Positions 46,777-55,139 of a DNA stretch of 64,000 bases are shown piece after piece. This DNA is from Campylobacter concisus ATCC 51562 (GTDB lineage Bacteria; Campylobacterota; Campylobacteria; Campylobacterales; Campylobacteraceae). Within the stretch, counting starts at the first letter, position 1; each line of letters begins with the position of its first letter. The translations under genes and the position numbers were made by a program. The notes under the pieces were generated by a model. It was given only the letters and a program-made list of their open reading frames with translations, did no database searches and was not told the DNA's origin. The stretch covers positions 186,001 to 250,000 of the forward strand of contig NZ_ANNI01000009.1 of NCBI RefSeq assembly GCF_000466745.1, written 5' to 3'.

Positions 46777-47915
46777 TATATAGTTCCTATTAAATTTTGA
46801 AGTTCTTGCTGACTAGTTGAATAAGCTAGCGCATTTTCTTTTGTAATCTTACCCTCTTTTAGTACTTTCATCAAAGCCTGAGTTTGCGTACTCATGCCAG
46901 TTTGTTGTTGATTTAGTTGCATCTGAGAGTAAATTTGATGTATTTTATTTTCACGTATCAAGTTTGAGATAGCCATATTGTTTATTAAAATTTCATACAC
47001 AGCACACCTTCCACCGCCTATCTTTGGGATCAGACTTTGTGAAACGACAGCAGTTAGCGAAACGCTAAGCATATTTCTTACTTGTAATTGCTCACTTCCA
47101 TCGAAACTATCAACGATCCTATTTATAGTTTGAATGGCTGAATTTGTGTGAAGCGTACCAAAGACTAAGTGTCCAGTCTCAGCCGCCGTAATAGCCGTTG
47201 AAATCGTTTCTCTATCTCTCATCTCACCCACAAGTATAATATCTGGATCTTCACGAACCGCAGATTTTAGAGCCCTTGAATAAGAAGTTGCGTCAGTGCC
47301 GATATTTCTATGAGAAAATAGAGCTTTTTTATTGTTATGCACAAACTCGACTGGATCCTCAATTGTAATAATATGCTTTCTATAATTTAAATTTATCTCA
47401 TTAAGCATAGCTGCAAGAGTTGTTGATTTACCACTTCCTGTCGGTCCGGTAACCAAAATAAGGCCTTTTTCACGCTTAATAATATGCTTAAAAATTTGTG
47501 GGGCATTTAGCTCATCAAGAGATGGGAGATTGATTGGGATTATACGAAAAGCAGCAGCTAAATCACCATTCATGGTATAGTAATAGTTGCCACGAAAGCG
47601 ACCAATGTCTGGAAGTTCGATAGCAAAGTCAAGCTCTTTATTATTCTCAAGCTCACTTTTTTGTTCATCAGTAATCAAAGCAAAACATAAATTCTCTATA
47701 TCCTTGCCACTTAATATGCCAAAATCAATGGGCTTTAAAGCACCATCTACTCTTATTTGAGGCTCGGATCTTGAAACAAGGTGAAGATCGCTTGCCTTAT
47801 CACTCACAACAGTTTTTAAAAGTGTTTTTATATCGCTAGCAAGATTATTAAGGCTATTATCTTCTGGTATTTTTACACTTAAATTCTTTGCCTGAAGCTG
47901 TTCGATTAGATCCAT
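46776..47915 (-). CDS. pilT: PilT-type retraction ATPase
   Basis: This 379-residue ATPase of the type II/IV secretion superfamily has Walker A GPTGSGKSTT near residue 155, Walker B ILVGEMRD, the Asp box and the C-terminal HQIYSQMQLNQQQTGMST, all of which mark the PilT/PilU branch and not GspE/PilB. PilT drives retraction of type IV pili. No pilus gene accompanies it; it lies between gatC and cvpA, where C. jejuni has none as far as I recall. The N terminus carries about 30 extra residues compared with PilT. Confidence 0.85.
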   Translation of the reverse strand: MDLIEQLQAKNLSVKIPEDNSLNNLASDIKTLLKTVVSDKASDLHLVSRSEPQIRVDGALKPIDFGILSGKDIENLCFALITDEQKSELENNKELDFAIELPDIGRFRGNYYYTMNGDLAAAFRIIPINLPSLDELNAPQIFKHIIKREKGLILVTGPTGSGKSTTLAAMLNEINLNYRKHIITIEDPVEFVHNNKKALFSHRNIGTDATSYSRALKSAVREDPDIILVGEMRDRETISTAITAAETGHLVFGTLHTNSAIQTINRIVDSFDGSEQLQVRNMLSVSLTAVVSQSLIPKIGGGRCAVYEILINNMAISNLIRENKIHQIYSQMQLNQQQTGMSTQTQALMKVLKEGKITKENALAYSTSQQELQNLIGTI

Positions 47916-47925
47916 ATTTTTACCA

Positions 47926-48213
47926 TTATTCTATTATTTTTGGTACAGCAAAAAAATGCCCTTCACGTGAAGGAGCGTATTTCAAGATCGTATCAATCAC
48001 ATCACTTGGTCTTGACTCATCTTCTCTTAAAGGTGTGCCACCTTTTATAGAGCTAACTACAGCTTCATCGCTACTTAGATCAAGTTCATTTAAAATATCG
48101 ACAAAAGATACAATCTCGCTTAGTTGTTTTTTTACTTCTTCTCTTTTTTCATCACTGATTTGTAAGGCAGAAAGTTTTTCTAATTTATTTAAAAGAGTAT
48201 CATCTATTTGCAT
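47926..48213 (-). CDS. gatC: Glutamyl-tRNA(Gln)/aspartyl-tRNA(Asn) amidotransferase subunit C
   Basis: GatC stabilises the GatAB amidotransferase that corrects Glu-tRNA(Gln) and Asp-tRNA(Asn). The 95-residue protein has LEKLSALQISDEKREEVKKQ and a C-terminal FFAVPKIIE, typical of GatC. It is the first gene of the leftward nine-gene operon ending at aroE. Confidence 0.92.
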   Translation of the reverse strand: MQIDDTLLNKLEKLSALQISDEKREEVKKQLSEIVSFVDILNELDLSSDEAVVSSIKGGTPLREDESRPSDVIDTILKYAPSREGHFFAVPKIIE

Positions 48214-48246
48214 TATATAAGTAACCTTATTAATTAATTTTGAGCC

Positions 48247-48252
48247 ATTATA
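48247..48252 (-). promoter_or_regulatory. Predicted -10 element of the gatC-aroE operon
   Basis: On the minus strand TATAAT in GAATGTGATATAATGGC lies 34 bases before the gatC ATG. The divergent gene at 48341 has a weaker TAAAAT box near 48297. Confidence 0.65.
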
Positions 48253-48340
48253 TCACATTCAAGCTTTAATTTTGGGATAGTTTTAATTTAATTATGTTAA
48301 AATCTGCGAATTAAAATTTTTTAAAAATAAAGGAAAAGCG

Positions 48341-48904
48341 TTGGCTATAAAAGAAGATCTAACACAGATAAAACAAGAGATTGGTGCTCAAGAACAGTTT
48401 TTAGAAAGCATGATCAAAGGTGAGCGTTTCTTTAGAAAGTATAAAAAATTTATGATAATTGCCATTATCGTTGCTGTCATTGCAATTATTGGATTTTATT
48501 CGAACAAAATAATAAATGATAATAGAATTGAAGATGCAAATTTGGCTTACTCAAGGCTCATTTTAAATCCAAGCGATGCAAATGCCTTAAGCATTTTAAA
48601 AGAAAAAGAACCAAATTTATATGCGCTTTTTTCACTTCAGCAAAAGCTTGATAAAAATGAGACAAATGGCATTAGCGAGCTTGCAAATTTAAAAGTAAAT
48701 CCTATAGTAAAAGATATCATTCTTTCACAAGATGGTAATGCAAACACTCAAATTTTAAGCGAATATAGCACACTTTTAAAAGGTTTTGAGCTTTTAAAAC
48801 AAAACAAAATCAAAGAAGCAAATGATGAGTTTAATAAAATTTCACTCGACTCTCAACTTCAAACTTTAGTTAAAAATTTAAAACACTATCAGGGAATAAA
48901 ATAA
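48341..48904 (+). CDS. Membrane-anchored TPR-like protein (YfgM type)
   Basis: The 187-residue protein has a cytoplasmic N terminus, one membrane span at about 38-58 (MIIAIIVAVIAIIGFYS) and a periplasmic helical domain with repeating short helices ending GFELLKQNKIKEANDEFNKI. This layout is that of YfgM/TPR_21 proteins, which act as envelope chaperones next to BamB. The start is a TTG at 48341 with AAGGA seven bases upstream. The lipoprotein gene follows directly, with a one-base overlap. Function is inferred from architecture and position. Confidence 0.7.
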   Translation: MAIKEDLTQIKQEIGAQEQFLESMIKGERFFRKYKKFMIIAIIVAVIAIIGFYSNKIINDNRIEDANLAYSRLILNPSDANALSILKEKEPNLYALFSLQQKLDKNETNGISELANLKVNPIVKDIILSQDGNANTQILSEYSTLLKGFELLKQNKIKEANDEFNKISLDSQLQTLVKNLKHYQGIK

Positions 48905-49911
48905 TGAAAAAAATTACTCTTTTCTTGGCTTTTGCCTTGGCTTTAGTTTTAAGCGGATGTGGCACAAAAAGACAATATTTCGAGCCAGCTCAAACCTCTG
49001 GCAAAATTTCTTTGTCAAAAGATATGCCATCTTATATCAAATCAACAAATGCAAATGGTGCCACTCTTGATAACGGCAATATTATCACCAAAAACGGCCT
49101 AAATACAAACATTAAGTTGCCTGAAAATTTTAATTTCTTAAATGAAAACAACGGCTTTATCATCTCAGCTAGTATAGATGGCGATCTAAATGTGACAGAT
49201 CCTAGCGGACACAGCGTTTATAGCAATAAATTTCCAACAGCAATCGTTGCTGCTTCTCTTGATCAAAACCTATTAGCAGCTATCAGCGCAGCAAACCACA
49301 TCTATCTAATAGACATAAATACCGCAACAACAATAATGGAATATAGCTCGTCTAATATAGCAGCAGTTGATTCAAGGGTCGTAGCACCATTTTTTATGAG
49401 CTCGCTTATCGTTTATCCGGCATTAGATGGCAAAATTTATATAGTACAAAAAGAGACTGGTAGAATTTTACGTGACGTGGTCGTAAGCTCTGAAAATTTC
49501 TTTAATAACATCATATTCTTAGGCGTTGAGGGCGATAATCTAATTGCATCAACAGCTAAAAAACTTATCGTCATTAACCCAAACCAAACAGTTTATTATG
49601 ACGGAGAGATCAAAGATGTACTGGTTAATAACGATGAAATTTATATCTTTAAAAAAGATGGTACGATCGTAAGAACAAATCTTATGTTAAAAGAGCAAAA
49701 TAAAGTAAATTTCAAATTTGCCATCTTCTCAGCAGCTACTATTATCAATAATAAGCTTTACGTAATCGAAAAAACAGGCTACGTTATAAAAACAAATTTA
49801 GATCTCAGTGGAGCTGAAATTTATGAATTTAGCGATGAGATAAAAGATAAAAGCTTTATGGGCAATGGTGCCTTTTATTATGATAATGAGCTTGTTAATT
49901 TAGGGCAATGA
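48904..49911 (+). CDS. Beta-propeller lipoprotein (BamB-like)
   Basis: The 335-residue protein has a lipoprotein signal peptide (LVLSGCG, lipidated Cys at residue 19), followed by repeated four-stranded units such as IYLIDINTATTIM, IYIVQKETGRIL, IYIFKKDGTIVR and LYVIEKTGYVIK. This is the spacing of PQQ-like propeller repeats in BamB, a part of the outer membrane protein assembly machine. In E. coli yfgM and bamB are adjacent too. The protein is shorter than E. coli BamB (392) and identity is low, so BamB-like is a proposal. Confidence 0.68.
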   Translation: MKKITLFLAFALALVLSGCGTKRQYFEPAQTSGKISLSKDMPSYIKSTNANGATLDNGNIITKNGLNTNIKLPENFNFLNENNGFIISASIDGDLNVTDPSGHSVYSNKFPTAIVAASLDQNLLAAISAANHIYLIDINTATTIMEYSSSNIAAVDSRVVAPFFMSSLIVYPALDGKIYIVQKETGRILRDVVVSSENFFNNIIFLGVEGDNLIASTAKKLIVINPNQTVYYDGEIKDVLVNNDEIYIFKKDGTIVRTNLMLKEQNKVNFKFAIFSAATIINNKLYVIEKTGYVIKTNLDLSGAEIYEFSDEIKDKSFMGNGAFYYDNELVNLGQ

Positions 49912-50240
49912 ACCAAAAAATTTGGGAGCTTTTTGAAGCCAAAAAAATCCTTTTAAAAGATATCAAAGCACTTAATACAAGTGAATTTAGCACAAAAAAG
50001 ACGCTTGATATCTTTTGGGGTGTTGATAATAAGAAATTTTACAATCTCATCTTTTTAAGAAAAGCGAAAAGTAGATTGCTGCGTAAAGAGGCTTTAGAAC
50101 TTGAAGAAATTTCTAAAAAAATAGAGGCAAAATTCCAAATAAATTTAAGAAAAAAAACTATATTTTACAGCTCTGAAATTTGCTCTAAAGCACTAAAAGA
50201 GCTACAAGATAATAATTGGCGATGTTATGATTTTGTGTAA
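49908..50240 (+). CDS. Small protein of unknown function
   Basis: This 110-residue basic protein overlaps the lipoprotein gene by 4 bp and coaX by 14 bp, so it is clearly translated in the operon. It contains many Lys and Leu residues and the pattern RKAKSRLLRKEALELEEISK, suggesting a helical hairpin. No domain is recognised. The same position in C. jejuni has a hypothetical gene as far as I recall. Confidence 0.7.
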   Translation: MNQKIWELFEAKKILLKDIKALNTSEFSTKKTLDIFWGVDNKKFYNLIFLRKAKSRLLRKEALELEEISKKIEAKFQINLRKKTIFYSSEICSKALKELQDNNWRCYDFV

Positions 50241-50856
50241 TATAGGCAATACTAACGCTACATTTTTAGAAGATGGCAAAATCTCACGTATGAAAATTTC
50301 TGAGTTTAAAAGCTATAAGCCAGAAAAAAAAGTATATTTTATATCCGTAAATGATGAAATTTTAAATATTTTAAAAGATAATAAGATGTTTGTGGATCTA
50401 GAACCATTTTTTACTATTGATACGATATATCAGGGTCTAGGTGTAGATAGAATCGCAGCATGTTACTCTATAAATAATGGCGTAATCGTTGATGCTGGAA
50501 GCGCCATAACAGTTGACATTATGGCAAACTCTATTCACCTTGGAGGATATATCTTGCCAGGCATTTCAAGTATGCTAAATGCCTACAAAAACATCTCACC
50601 ACGACTTGATATCACTATAAATTCGCAAATTGACATAGATGCTCTACCACAAAAAACAGCCGATGCTGTGAGTTATGGCATCATTAAACCAATAATAACT
50701 CTACTAGATAAGCTAGCCGGTGACAAAAAAGTCTATTTTACTGGTGGAGATGGCGATTTTTTGTCAAAATTTTTTAAAAATGCTATTTGCGACAAGATGC
50801 TAGTTTTTCGTGCCATGCAAAAGCTAATAACTGAAAAGAAAGATATGATAATATGA
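50227..50856 (+). CDS. coaX: Type III pantothenate kinase
   Basis: CoaX makes 4'-phosphopantothenate, the first step of coenzyme A synthesis. The 209-residue protein shows the ASKHA phosphate motifs: LCNIGNTNATF near the N terminus, GLGVDRIAACY near 77, VDAGSAITVDIM near 90 and YFTGGDGDFL near 180. It is shorter than typical CoaX (about 250), as in other Campylobacterota. It overlaps hisG by 4 bp. Confidence 0.92.
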   Translation: MILCNIGNTNATFLEDGKISRMKISEFKSYKPEKKVYFISVNDEILNILKDNKMFVDLEPFFTIDTIYQGLGVDRIAACYSINNGVIVDAGSAITVDIMANSIHLGGYILPGISSMLNAYKNISPRLDITINSQIDIDALPQKTADAVSYGIIKPIITLLDKLAGDKKVYFTGGDGDFLSKFFKNAICDKMLVFRAMQKLITEKKDMII

Positions 50857-51461
50857 TAACAGTAGCACTACCAAAGGGAAGAATAGCCGAGGCAACACTA
50901 GAAATTTTTAGAAAAATTTTTGGTTCAAGTTTTTTATTTGAAGATAGAAAACTAATCCTTGAAGAAGGAAATTTTAGGTTTTTAATGGTTCGTAACCAAG
51001 ATATCCCAACTTACGTCACTGAGGGCGCAGCTGATATTGGTATTGTGGGGCTTGACGTGCTTGAAGAGCACAAGCCAAATGTTGTAAGGTTACTAGATTT
51101 AAAAATCGGACAGTGCAAAGTTTGCATTGGCATAAAAAATGACTCTGAGCTAGATCTAAACCAGCCAGAGCTAAAAATAGCAACAAAAATGCCAAATATA
51201 ACAAGAAATTATTTTACAAAACAAGCTGTAGCTGTAAAGATCATCAAGCTTTATGGCTCGATCGAACTTGCACCATTGGTTGGGTTAAGCGATGCAATAG
51301 TTGATGTAGTCGAGACCGGCTCAACCATGAAACAAAATGGGCTAAAGATCGCTGGTGATATCATGCAAAGCTCAGCTTATCTAATAGCAAATAAAAATAG
51401 CTTTATCATTAAAAAAGATGAGATTTTAGAACTTTACAAAAAAATCAAAGAAGAAATTTAA
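50853..51461 (+). CDS. hisG: ATP phosphoribosyltransferase, short form
   Basis: HisG starts histidine synthesis from ATP and PRPP. The 202-residue protein begins MITVALPKGRIAEATLE and has EGAADIGIVGLDVLEEH near residue 56 and VDVVETGSTMKQNGL near 148, the PRPP loop. This is the short form, which lacks the C-terminal regulatory domain and needs HisZ. No hisZ is in the window. C. jejuni has a long form elsewhere as I recall, so the two may differ. It ends the coaX operon. Confidence 0.92.
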   Translation: MITVALPKGRIAEATLEIFRKIFGSSFLFEDRKLILEEGNFRFLMVRNQDIPTYVTEGAADIGIVGLDVLEEHKPNVVRLLDLKIGQCKVCIGIKNDSELDLNQPELKIATKMPNITRNYFTKQAVAVKIIKLYGSIELAPLVGLSDAIVDVVETGSTMKQNGLKIAGDIMQSSAYLIANKNSFIIKKDEILELYKKIKEEI

Positions 51462-51559
51462 AATCCTTCTCTCTTATCATAAAGCACAAAATTTCTCTAA
51501 TTATAAAGTCCGACTATTCGCTTATAAATTCTTTTAGAATAACATATTGGTAGTCATTG

Positions 51560-51902
51560 ACATACTTTTTGTTAATAGAGATTGGTGCTTACATACCAAA
51601 TAGCGATATAAACGTAACAAAAATAGTAGTCTCCGACAAGCCAAGAGCCAAAAAGCTAAAGCCTCGTCACGAGCATCTAAGCTTTGATTGCATTAATTGT
51701 CATCAAAAACAAGGCGATAATCCTAGCAAATTTAAAGAGATCGGATGGCTGCACTAGCTATCATACAAATACGACAGGTAGCAATAAAAATTAGCACAAG
51801 CTCAAAAGATGCATGTCCACTAAAAAACTTCTTAGCAGCGATAAAGGGCTAAAATATGTAAGATATAACTATAGATGCAGGACATAGCGCTAGCTTTAGA
51901 AA
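51560..51902 (+). pseudogene. Remnant of a multiheme cytochrome c
   Basis: An open frame up to 51757 contains HLSFDCINCHQKQGDNP, with a genuine CxxCH heme-binding site at CINCH. In a second frame shortly downstream TGC ACT AGC TAT CAT encodes CTSYH, which looks like a CTSCH heme site whose second Cys was lost, and this frame is soon interrupted by TAG near 51790. There is no good ribosome site or signal peptide; the first start is a TTG at 51557. It is read as a decayed periplasmic cytochrome. A short functional mono-heme protein is less likely. Confidence 0.5.
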
Positions 51903-52184
51903 TTACCTTGAATACAGAAAGCTAACATATAAAATTTATGAGAGGAATATGCTAGAGCAAAAGATTGATACTAAGAAAAAATCTTCAAAGATGAATATAA
52001 ACCTATAAAAGAAGAAAAGGAATTTTTAAAACAAAAAGCTTGATAAGAATAATACAAAACTAGTTGATGAGTTGACTAGGTAAAGTTTTACTTCTTGCAT
52101 AAAGCTTTTAATACAAATTTATATTATAAAGATAGAGATAAATCTAAATTGGAAAAATTTATAAAAATATTAAATATAAAATAA
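51862..52184 (+). pseudogene. Frame-shifted remnant of an unrecognised gene
   Basis: Three short open segments in different frames read as one continuing lysine-rich protein if shifts are allowed: 51862-52008 (with YKIYERNMLEQKIDTKKK), then a frame shift at the A-run near 51975 giving IFKDEYKPIKEEKEFLKQKA, then 52042-52083 (NNTKLVDELTR) and 52080-52184 (KDRDKSKLEKFIKILNIK). The codon use is AT-rich like its surroundings. A coiled-coil protein of unknown kind is likely; a chance set of open frames cannot be excluded. Confidence 0.35.
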
Positions 52185-52204
52185 TAAATTTTAGTTTTTG
52201 AAAT

Positions 52205-52849
52205 TTAAGAAATTTGCACAAGCTCTTTGTTCTCAAGCTTGTAGGAGCTATCGCATTTTGCTGCTAAATCGTTGTCGTGAGTGACTAGAACAAGGGCGGC
52301 ATTGTTTTCATTTATATAGTCAAATAAAACTTGCATCACTTCATTTGCCGTCTGCTTATCAAGGTTGCCCGTTGGCTCGTCTGCAAAGATGATCTTTGGC
52401 TTTTTAGTAAGCACTCTAGCGATACTCACACGCTGCTGCTGGCCGCCGCTTAGCTCGCCAACTTTTTGATTTATCGCACTTGAAATTTTAAGCGCTTCAA
52501 GATCATTTTTTTCTATATTTTCGCCAGATAAGATGCTTGCAAGCTCGATATTTTCATAAGCACTAAATCCTTTAAAAAGATAGTGTGACTGGAAAATAAT
52601 GCCAAAATGAAGCCTTCTAATGGCCAAAAGCTCGTTTTGAGAAAGCTCATAGATCGATCTATCTTGATAGATGACCTCGCCAAAATTTGGTTTTAAAAGT
52701 GTTGAAAGTATGTGTAAGAGCGTTGATTTGCCACAACCACTAACGCCGGTTATCGCAATGCTTTGTTTTTGATTGAGAGTTAAATTTATATTATTAAAGA
52801 GCGTATAATCATACGCAAAGCCTAGATTAGACGCTCTTAAAATTTCCAT
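52205..52849 (-). CDS. ABC transporter ATP-binding protein (LolD/FtsE type)
   Basis: The 214-residue ATPase has Walker A GVSGCGKST near residue 36, the signature LSGGQQQRVSIARVL near 133 and Walker B IIFADEPTGNLD, of the LolD/MacB/FtsE class. No permease gene is adjacent in this window, so the substrate is open; LolD (lipoprotein release) or FtsE are both possible. Its ATG at 52849 overlaps the tsf stop by one base, so it is co-transcribed with rpsB-tsf, as in C. jejuni. Confidence 0.85.
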   Translation of the reverse strand: MEILRASNLGFAYDYTLFNNINLTLNQKQSIAITGVSGCGKSTLLHILSTLLKPNFGEVIYQDRSIYELSQNELLAIRRLHFGIIFQSHYLFKGFSAYENIELASILSGENIEKNDLEALKISSAINQKVGELSGGQQQRVSIARVLTKKPKIIFADEPTGNLDKQTANEVMQVLFDYINENNAALVLVTHDNDLAAKCDSSYKLENKELVQIS

Positions 52850-53913
52850 TAGCCTATTTGAGCAGCAACTTCTGCAGCAAAGTCATCTACTTTTTTCTCT
52901 AAGCCTTCGCCAAGTTCAAAACGAACGTATTTTACGATCTCGATCTTGCCGCCAAGCTCTTTGCTCTTCTCTTCGATAACTTGTTCGATAGTCTTTTTAT
53001 CGTCCATTACATAAAACTGACCTAAAAGTGTAAGACGTTGGTCAAGCACTGTGTTGTCAGCATAAAATCTCTCGATCTTGCCAGGGATAATCTTGTCCCA
53101 AATTTTCTCAGGTTTGCCCTCAGCTTTTAGCTCTTCTTCGATCTCTTTTGTAGCTTTTGCAAGCTCTGCGTCGCCTATTTGGCAGCGACTAGCATACTTA
53201 GGAATGTGATGAAGTGGCTTGCCTAGGCGTTTTAGCTCTTCATTGTCTTTTTCAAGTTCAGCGCGAAGTGCTATAAATTCTTTCTCAACAAACTCTTTAT
53301 CAAGGTCTTTGTAGCTTATAACGCTTGGCTTCATAGCGGCTGCGTGCATACATAAATTTCTTATAAAATCAGCTGCTTTGTTTGCAACTTCAGCGCTTTC
53401 GCAAGCTACACCGATAAGTACGCCAACACGCCCATTTGAGTGAACGTAGCCATTTACCACGCCCTTATCATCAGCGCTAATAGTCTCAAAGCGACGAACT
53501 ACAAGGTTTTCACCGATAGTTGCGATCTGAGTTTTGAAATAATCTTCAAATTTAACACCATTTAAAGTGCTCGCATTTAGCTCTTCAACTGTTTTTATGC
53601 CACTTGATTGGATGTGAGCAGTTGCGTCTTTTGCAAGTGCTTGAAACTGTGGATTTCTAGCAACAAAGTCAGTCTCAGAGTTGATCTCGCTGATAGTTGC
53701 TTTTTTGCATTTTGAACAAACTTCAACACTTACTAAGCCCTCGCTTGCAAGACGATCAGCCTTTTTAGCAGCTTGACCAAGACCCTTTTCACGAAGGATA
53801 TCAACGGCTTTTTCCATATCGCCATTTGCTTCGCCAAGTGCCTTTTTGCAGTCCATCATACCAGCTCCGGTTGATTCACGGAGCTCTTTTACCATTTGTG
53901 CAGTTATTTCCAT
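52849..53913 (-). CDS. tsf: Elongation factor Ts
   Basis: EF-Ts exchanges GDP for GTP on EF-Tu. The 354-residue protein begins [20 protein letters not shown] with the TGAGMMDCKKAL signature, then the core with SETDFVARN near residue 80. It is longer than E. coli EF-Ts (283), which is normal in this phylum because of an insert in the C-terminal half. It carries a Cys pair CSKC near residue 66. It overlaps rpsB by one base. Confidence 0.96.
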   Translation of the reverse strand: MEITAQMVKELRESTGAGMMDCKKALGEANGDMEKAVDILREKGLGQAAKKADRLASEGLVSVEVCSKCKKATISEINSETDFVARNPQFQALAKDATAHIQSSGIKTVEELNASTLNGVKFEDYFKTQIATIGENLVVRRFETISADDKGVVNGYVHSNGRVGVLIGVACESAEVANKAADFIRNLCMHAAAMKPSVISYKDLDKEFVEKEFIALRAELEKDNEELKRLGKPLHHIPKYASRCQIGDAELAKATKEIEEELKAEGKPEKIWDKIIPGKIERFYADNTVLDQRLTLLGQFYVMDDKKTIEQVIEEKSKELGGKIEIVKYVRFELGEGLEKKVDDFAAEVAAQIG

Positions 53914-54701
53914 TACTCTTCGTCCTCACCAAAGTCTTCTTCACTCATAGCCTCAGCTACAACTGCATCTTTCTCATCTTGGCTTACTTCTTCGCCAGCA
54001 GCTTGCTCGCTACCATCTTGCTCAAGAAGTGATTTGCCTTCGTTGATCGCTTCAGCCATCTCTTGGCAGAAAAGCTGAACAGAGCGGATAGCATCGTCAT
54101 TTCCTGGGATCGGATAGTCAACAACGTCAGGATCGCAGTTTGTATCAATAGGTGCTACAACTGGGATTTTTAAACGATTTGCCTCTTGAACAGCGATCTT
54201 TTCTTTAACTGTGTCAACAACAAATATCATATCAGGTAGGCTTTTCATATTGCGGATACCGCCAAGAGTTGCGATAAGTTTCTCTTTTTTGCGGCGAAGC
54301 ATTAAAGCCTCTTTTTTAGTTAGTAAATTTATCGAACCATCTTCTTCCATAGTCTCGATAACTTCTAGTTTGCGGATAGACTGGCGGATAGTGCCAAAAT
54401 TTGTCATCATACCACCTAGCCAGCGGTGATTTACATAAGGCATTCCACATTTTTCAGCGTACTCTTTGATAGCGTCGATAGCTTGCTTTTTAGTGCCAAC
54501 AAATAGCACTGACTTGCCTTCAGCAGCTGCGTCACGAACGATGTTGTAAGTGTAACGGAAGTAGCGGATAGTCTTTTGTAGATCTATAATATAGATACCT
54601 TTTCTCTCGCCAAAGATAAATTTTTTCATCTTTGGGTTCCAGCGGCGTGTTTGGTGACCAAAATGTACGCCACACTCTAATAAATCTCTCATAGTTACCA
54701 T
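53913..54701 (-). CDS. rpsB: 30S ribosomal protein S2
   Basis: The 262-residue protein starts [20 protein letters not shown] and has the coiled-coil hairpin in the middle ([17 protein letters not shown]), normal for S2. The C terminus is an acidic tail rich in Glu and Asp (about residues 225-262). The gene is the first of rpsB-tsf-ABC ATPase. Confidence 0.97.
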   Translation of the reverse strand: MVTMRDLLECGVHFGHQTRRWNPKMKKFIFGERKGIYIIDLQKTIRYFRYTYNIVRDAAAEGKSVLFVGTKKQAIDAIKEYAEKCGMPYVNHRWLGGMMTNFGTIRQSIRKLEVIETMEEDGSINLLTKKEALMLRRKKEKLIATLGGIRNMKSLPDMIFVVDTVKEKIAVQEANRLKIPVVAPIDTNCDPDVVDYPIPGNDDAIRSVQLFCQEMAEAINEGKSLLEQDGSEQAAGEEVSQDEKDAVVAEAMSEEDFGEDEE

Positions 54702-54811
54702 GAGTTTCTCCTTATTTTAGGCATTTTGCCTTGAATTTAGTTTTATCCTCCACGACCATTAATGCTTTCGCACAACCAAATTTAGGATTGTCGTGTGTGA
54801 AATAAAGGGGG

Positions 54812-54817
54812 ATTATA
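54812..54817 (-). promoter_or_regulatory. Predicted -10 element of rpsB
   Basis: On the minus strand TATAAT in ATTTTAAGTATAATCCCCC lies about 110 bases before the rpsB ATG. The 5' leader is long; it contains a small GGCA-AAA-TGCC hairpin close to the ribosome site AAGGAG, compatible with S2 autoregulation as in other bacteria. Confidence 0.6.
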
Positions 54818-54846
54818 CTTAAAATAATATGAATTTAAACTAAAGT

Positions 54847-55062
54847 TTATTTACTTAATTGTGAGTCTTCTTCGATTTTTATTAATTTAGCAAAAATTTC
54901 TGCCATTGCTTGCCTTTGTTCGGATGAAATTTCAAGCTTCTTAACATTTAAAAGAATGCTTACAAACTCCTCGTTTTGTAGTGTTTCTACGCCAAATTTT
55001 CTTGCGTTTGTAGTAATTTTTAGCACAAGAGGATTTTTTGATTTAAAGTTTTCGTAAGGCAT
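54847..55062 (-). CDS. Small protein of unknown function (71 residues)
   Basis: This 71-residue ORF is helical and mixed-charge, starts MPYENFKSKNPLVLKITTN and ends EEDSQLSK. It has no membrane span or known motif. It sits between rpsB and a DUF4198 gene and has a weak ribosome site (AGAGAAAG). The codon use and A/T content are like the neighbours. It may be a genuine small gene; no function can be given. Confidence 0.5.
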   Translation of the reverse strand: MPYENFKSKNPLVLKITTNARKFGVETLQNEEFVSILLNVKKLEISSEQRQAMAEIFAKLIKIEEDSQLSK

Positions 55063-55139
55063 TCTTTCTCTACTTTCAAAATTACAAAGTGGTTATAAAA
55101 AATTTATAATAAATTTGGACTCAAATTTATATCAAACTT

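Larger units (their letters stand above)
51462..52204. other. 743-bp stretch holding only decayed gene remnants
   Basis: No intact gene is seen between hisG and the ABC ATPase gene. The stretch holds a broken cytochrome c (51560 to about 51900) and several short, frame-shifted coding-like segments (51862 to 52184). No RNA gene or repeat was recognised. Confidence 0.7.
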
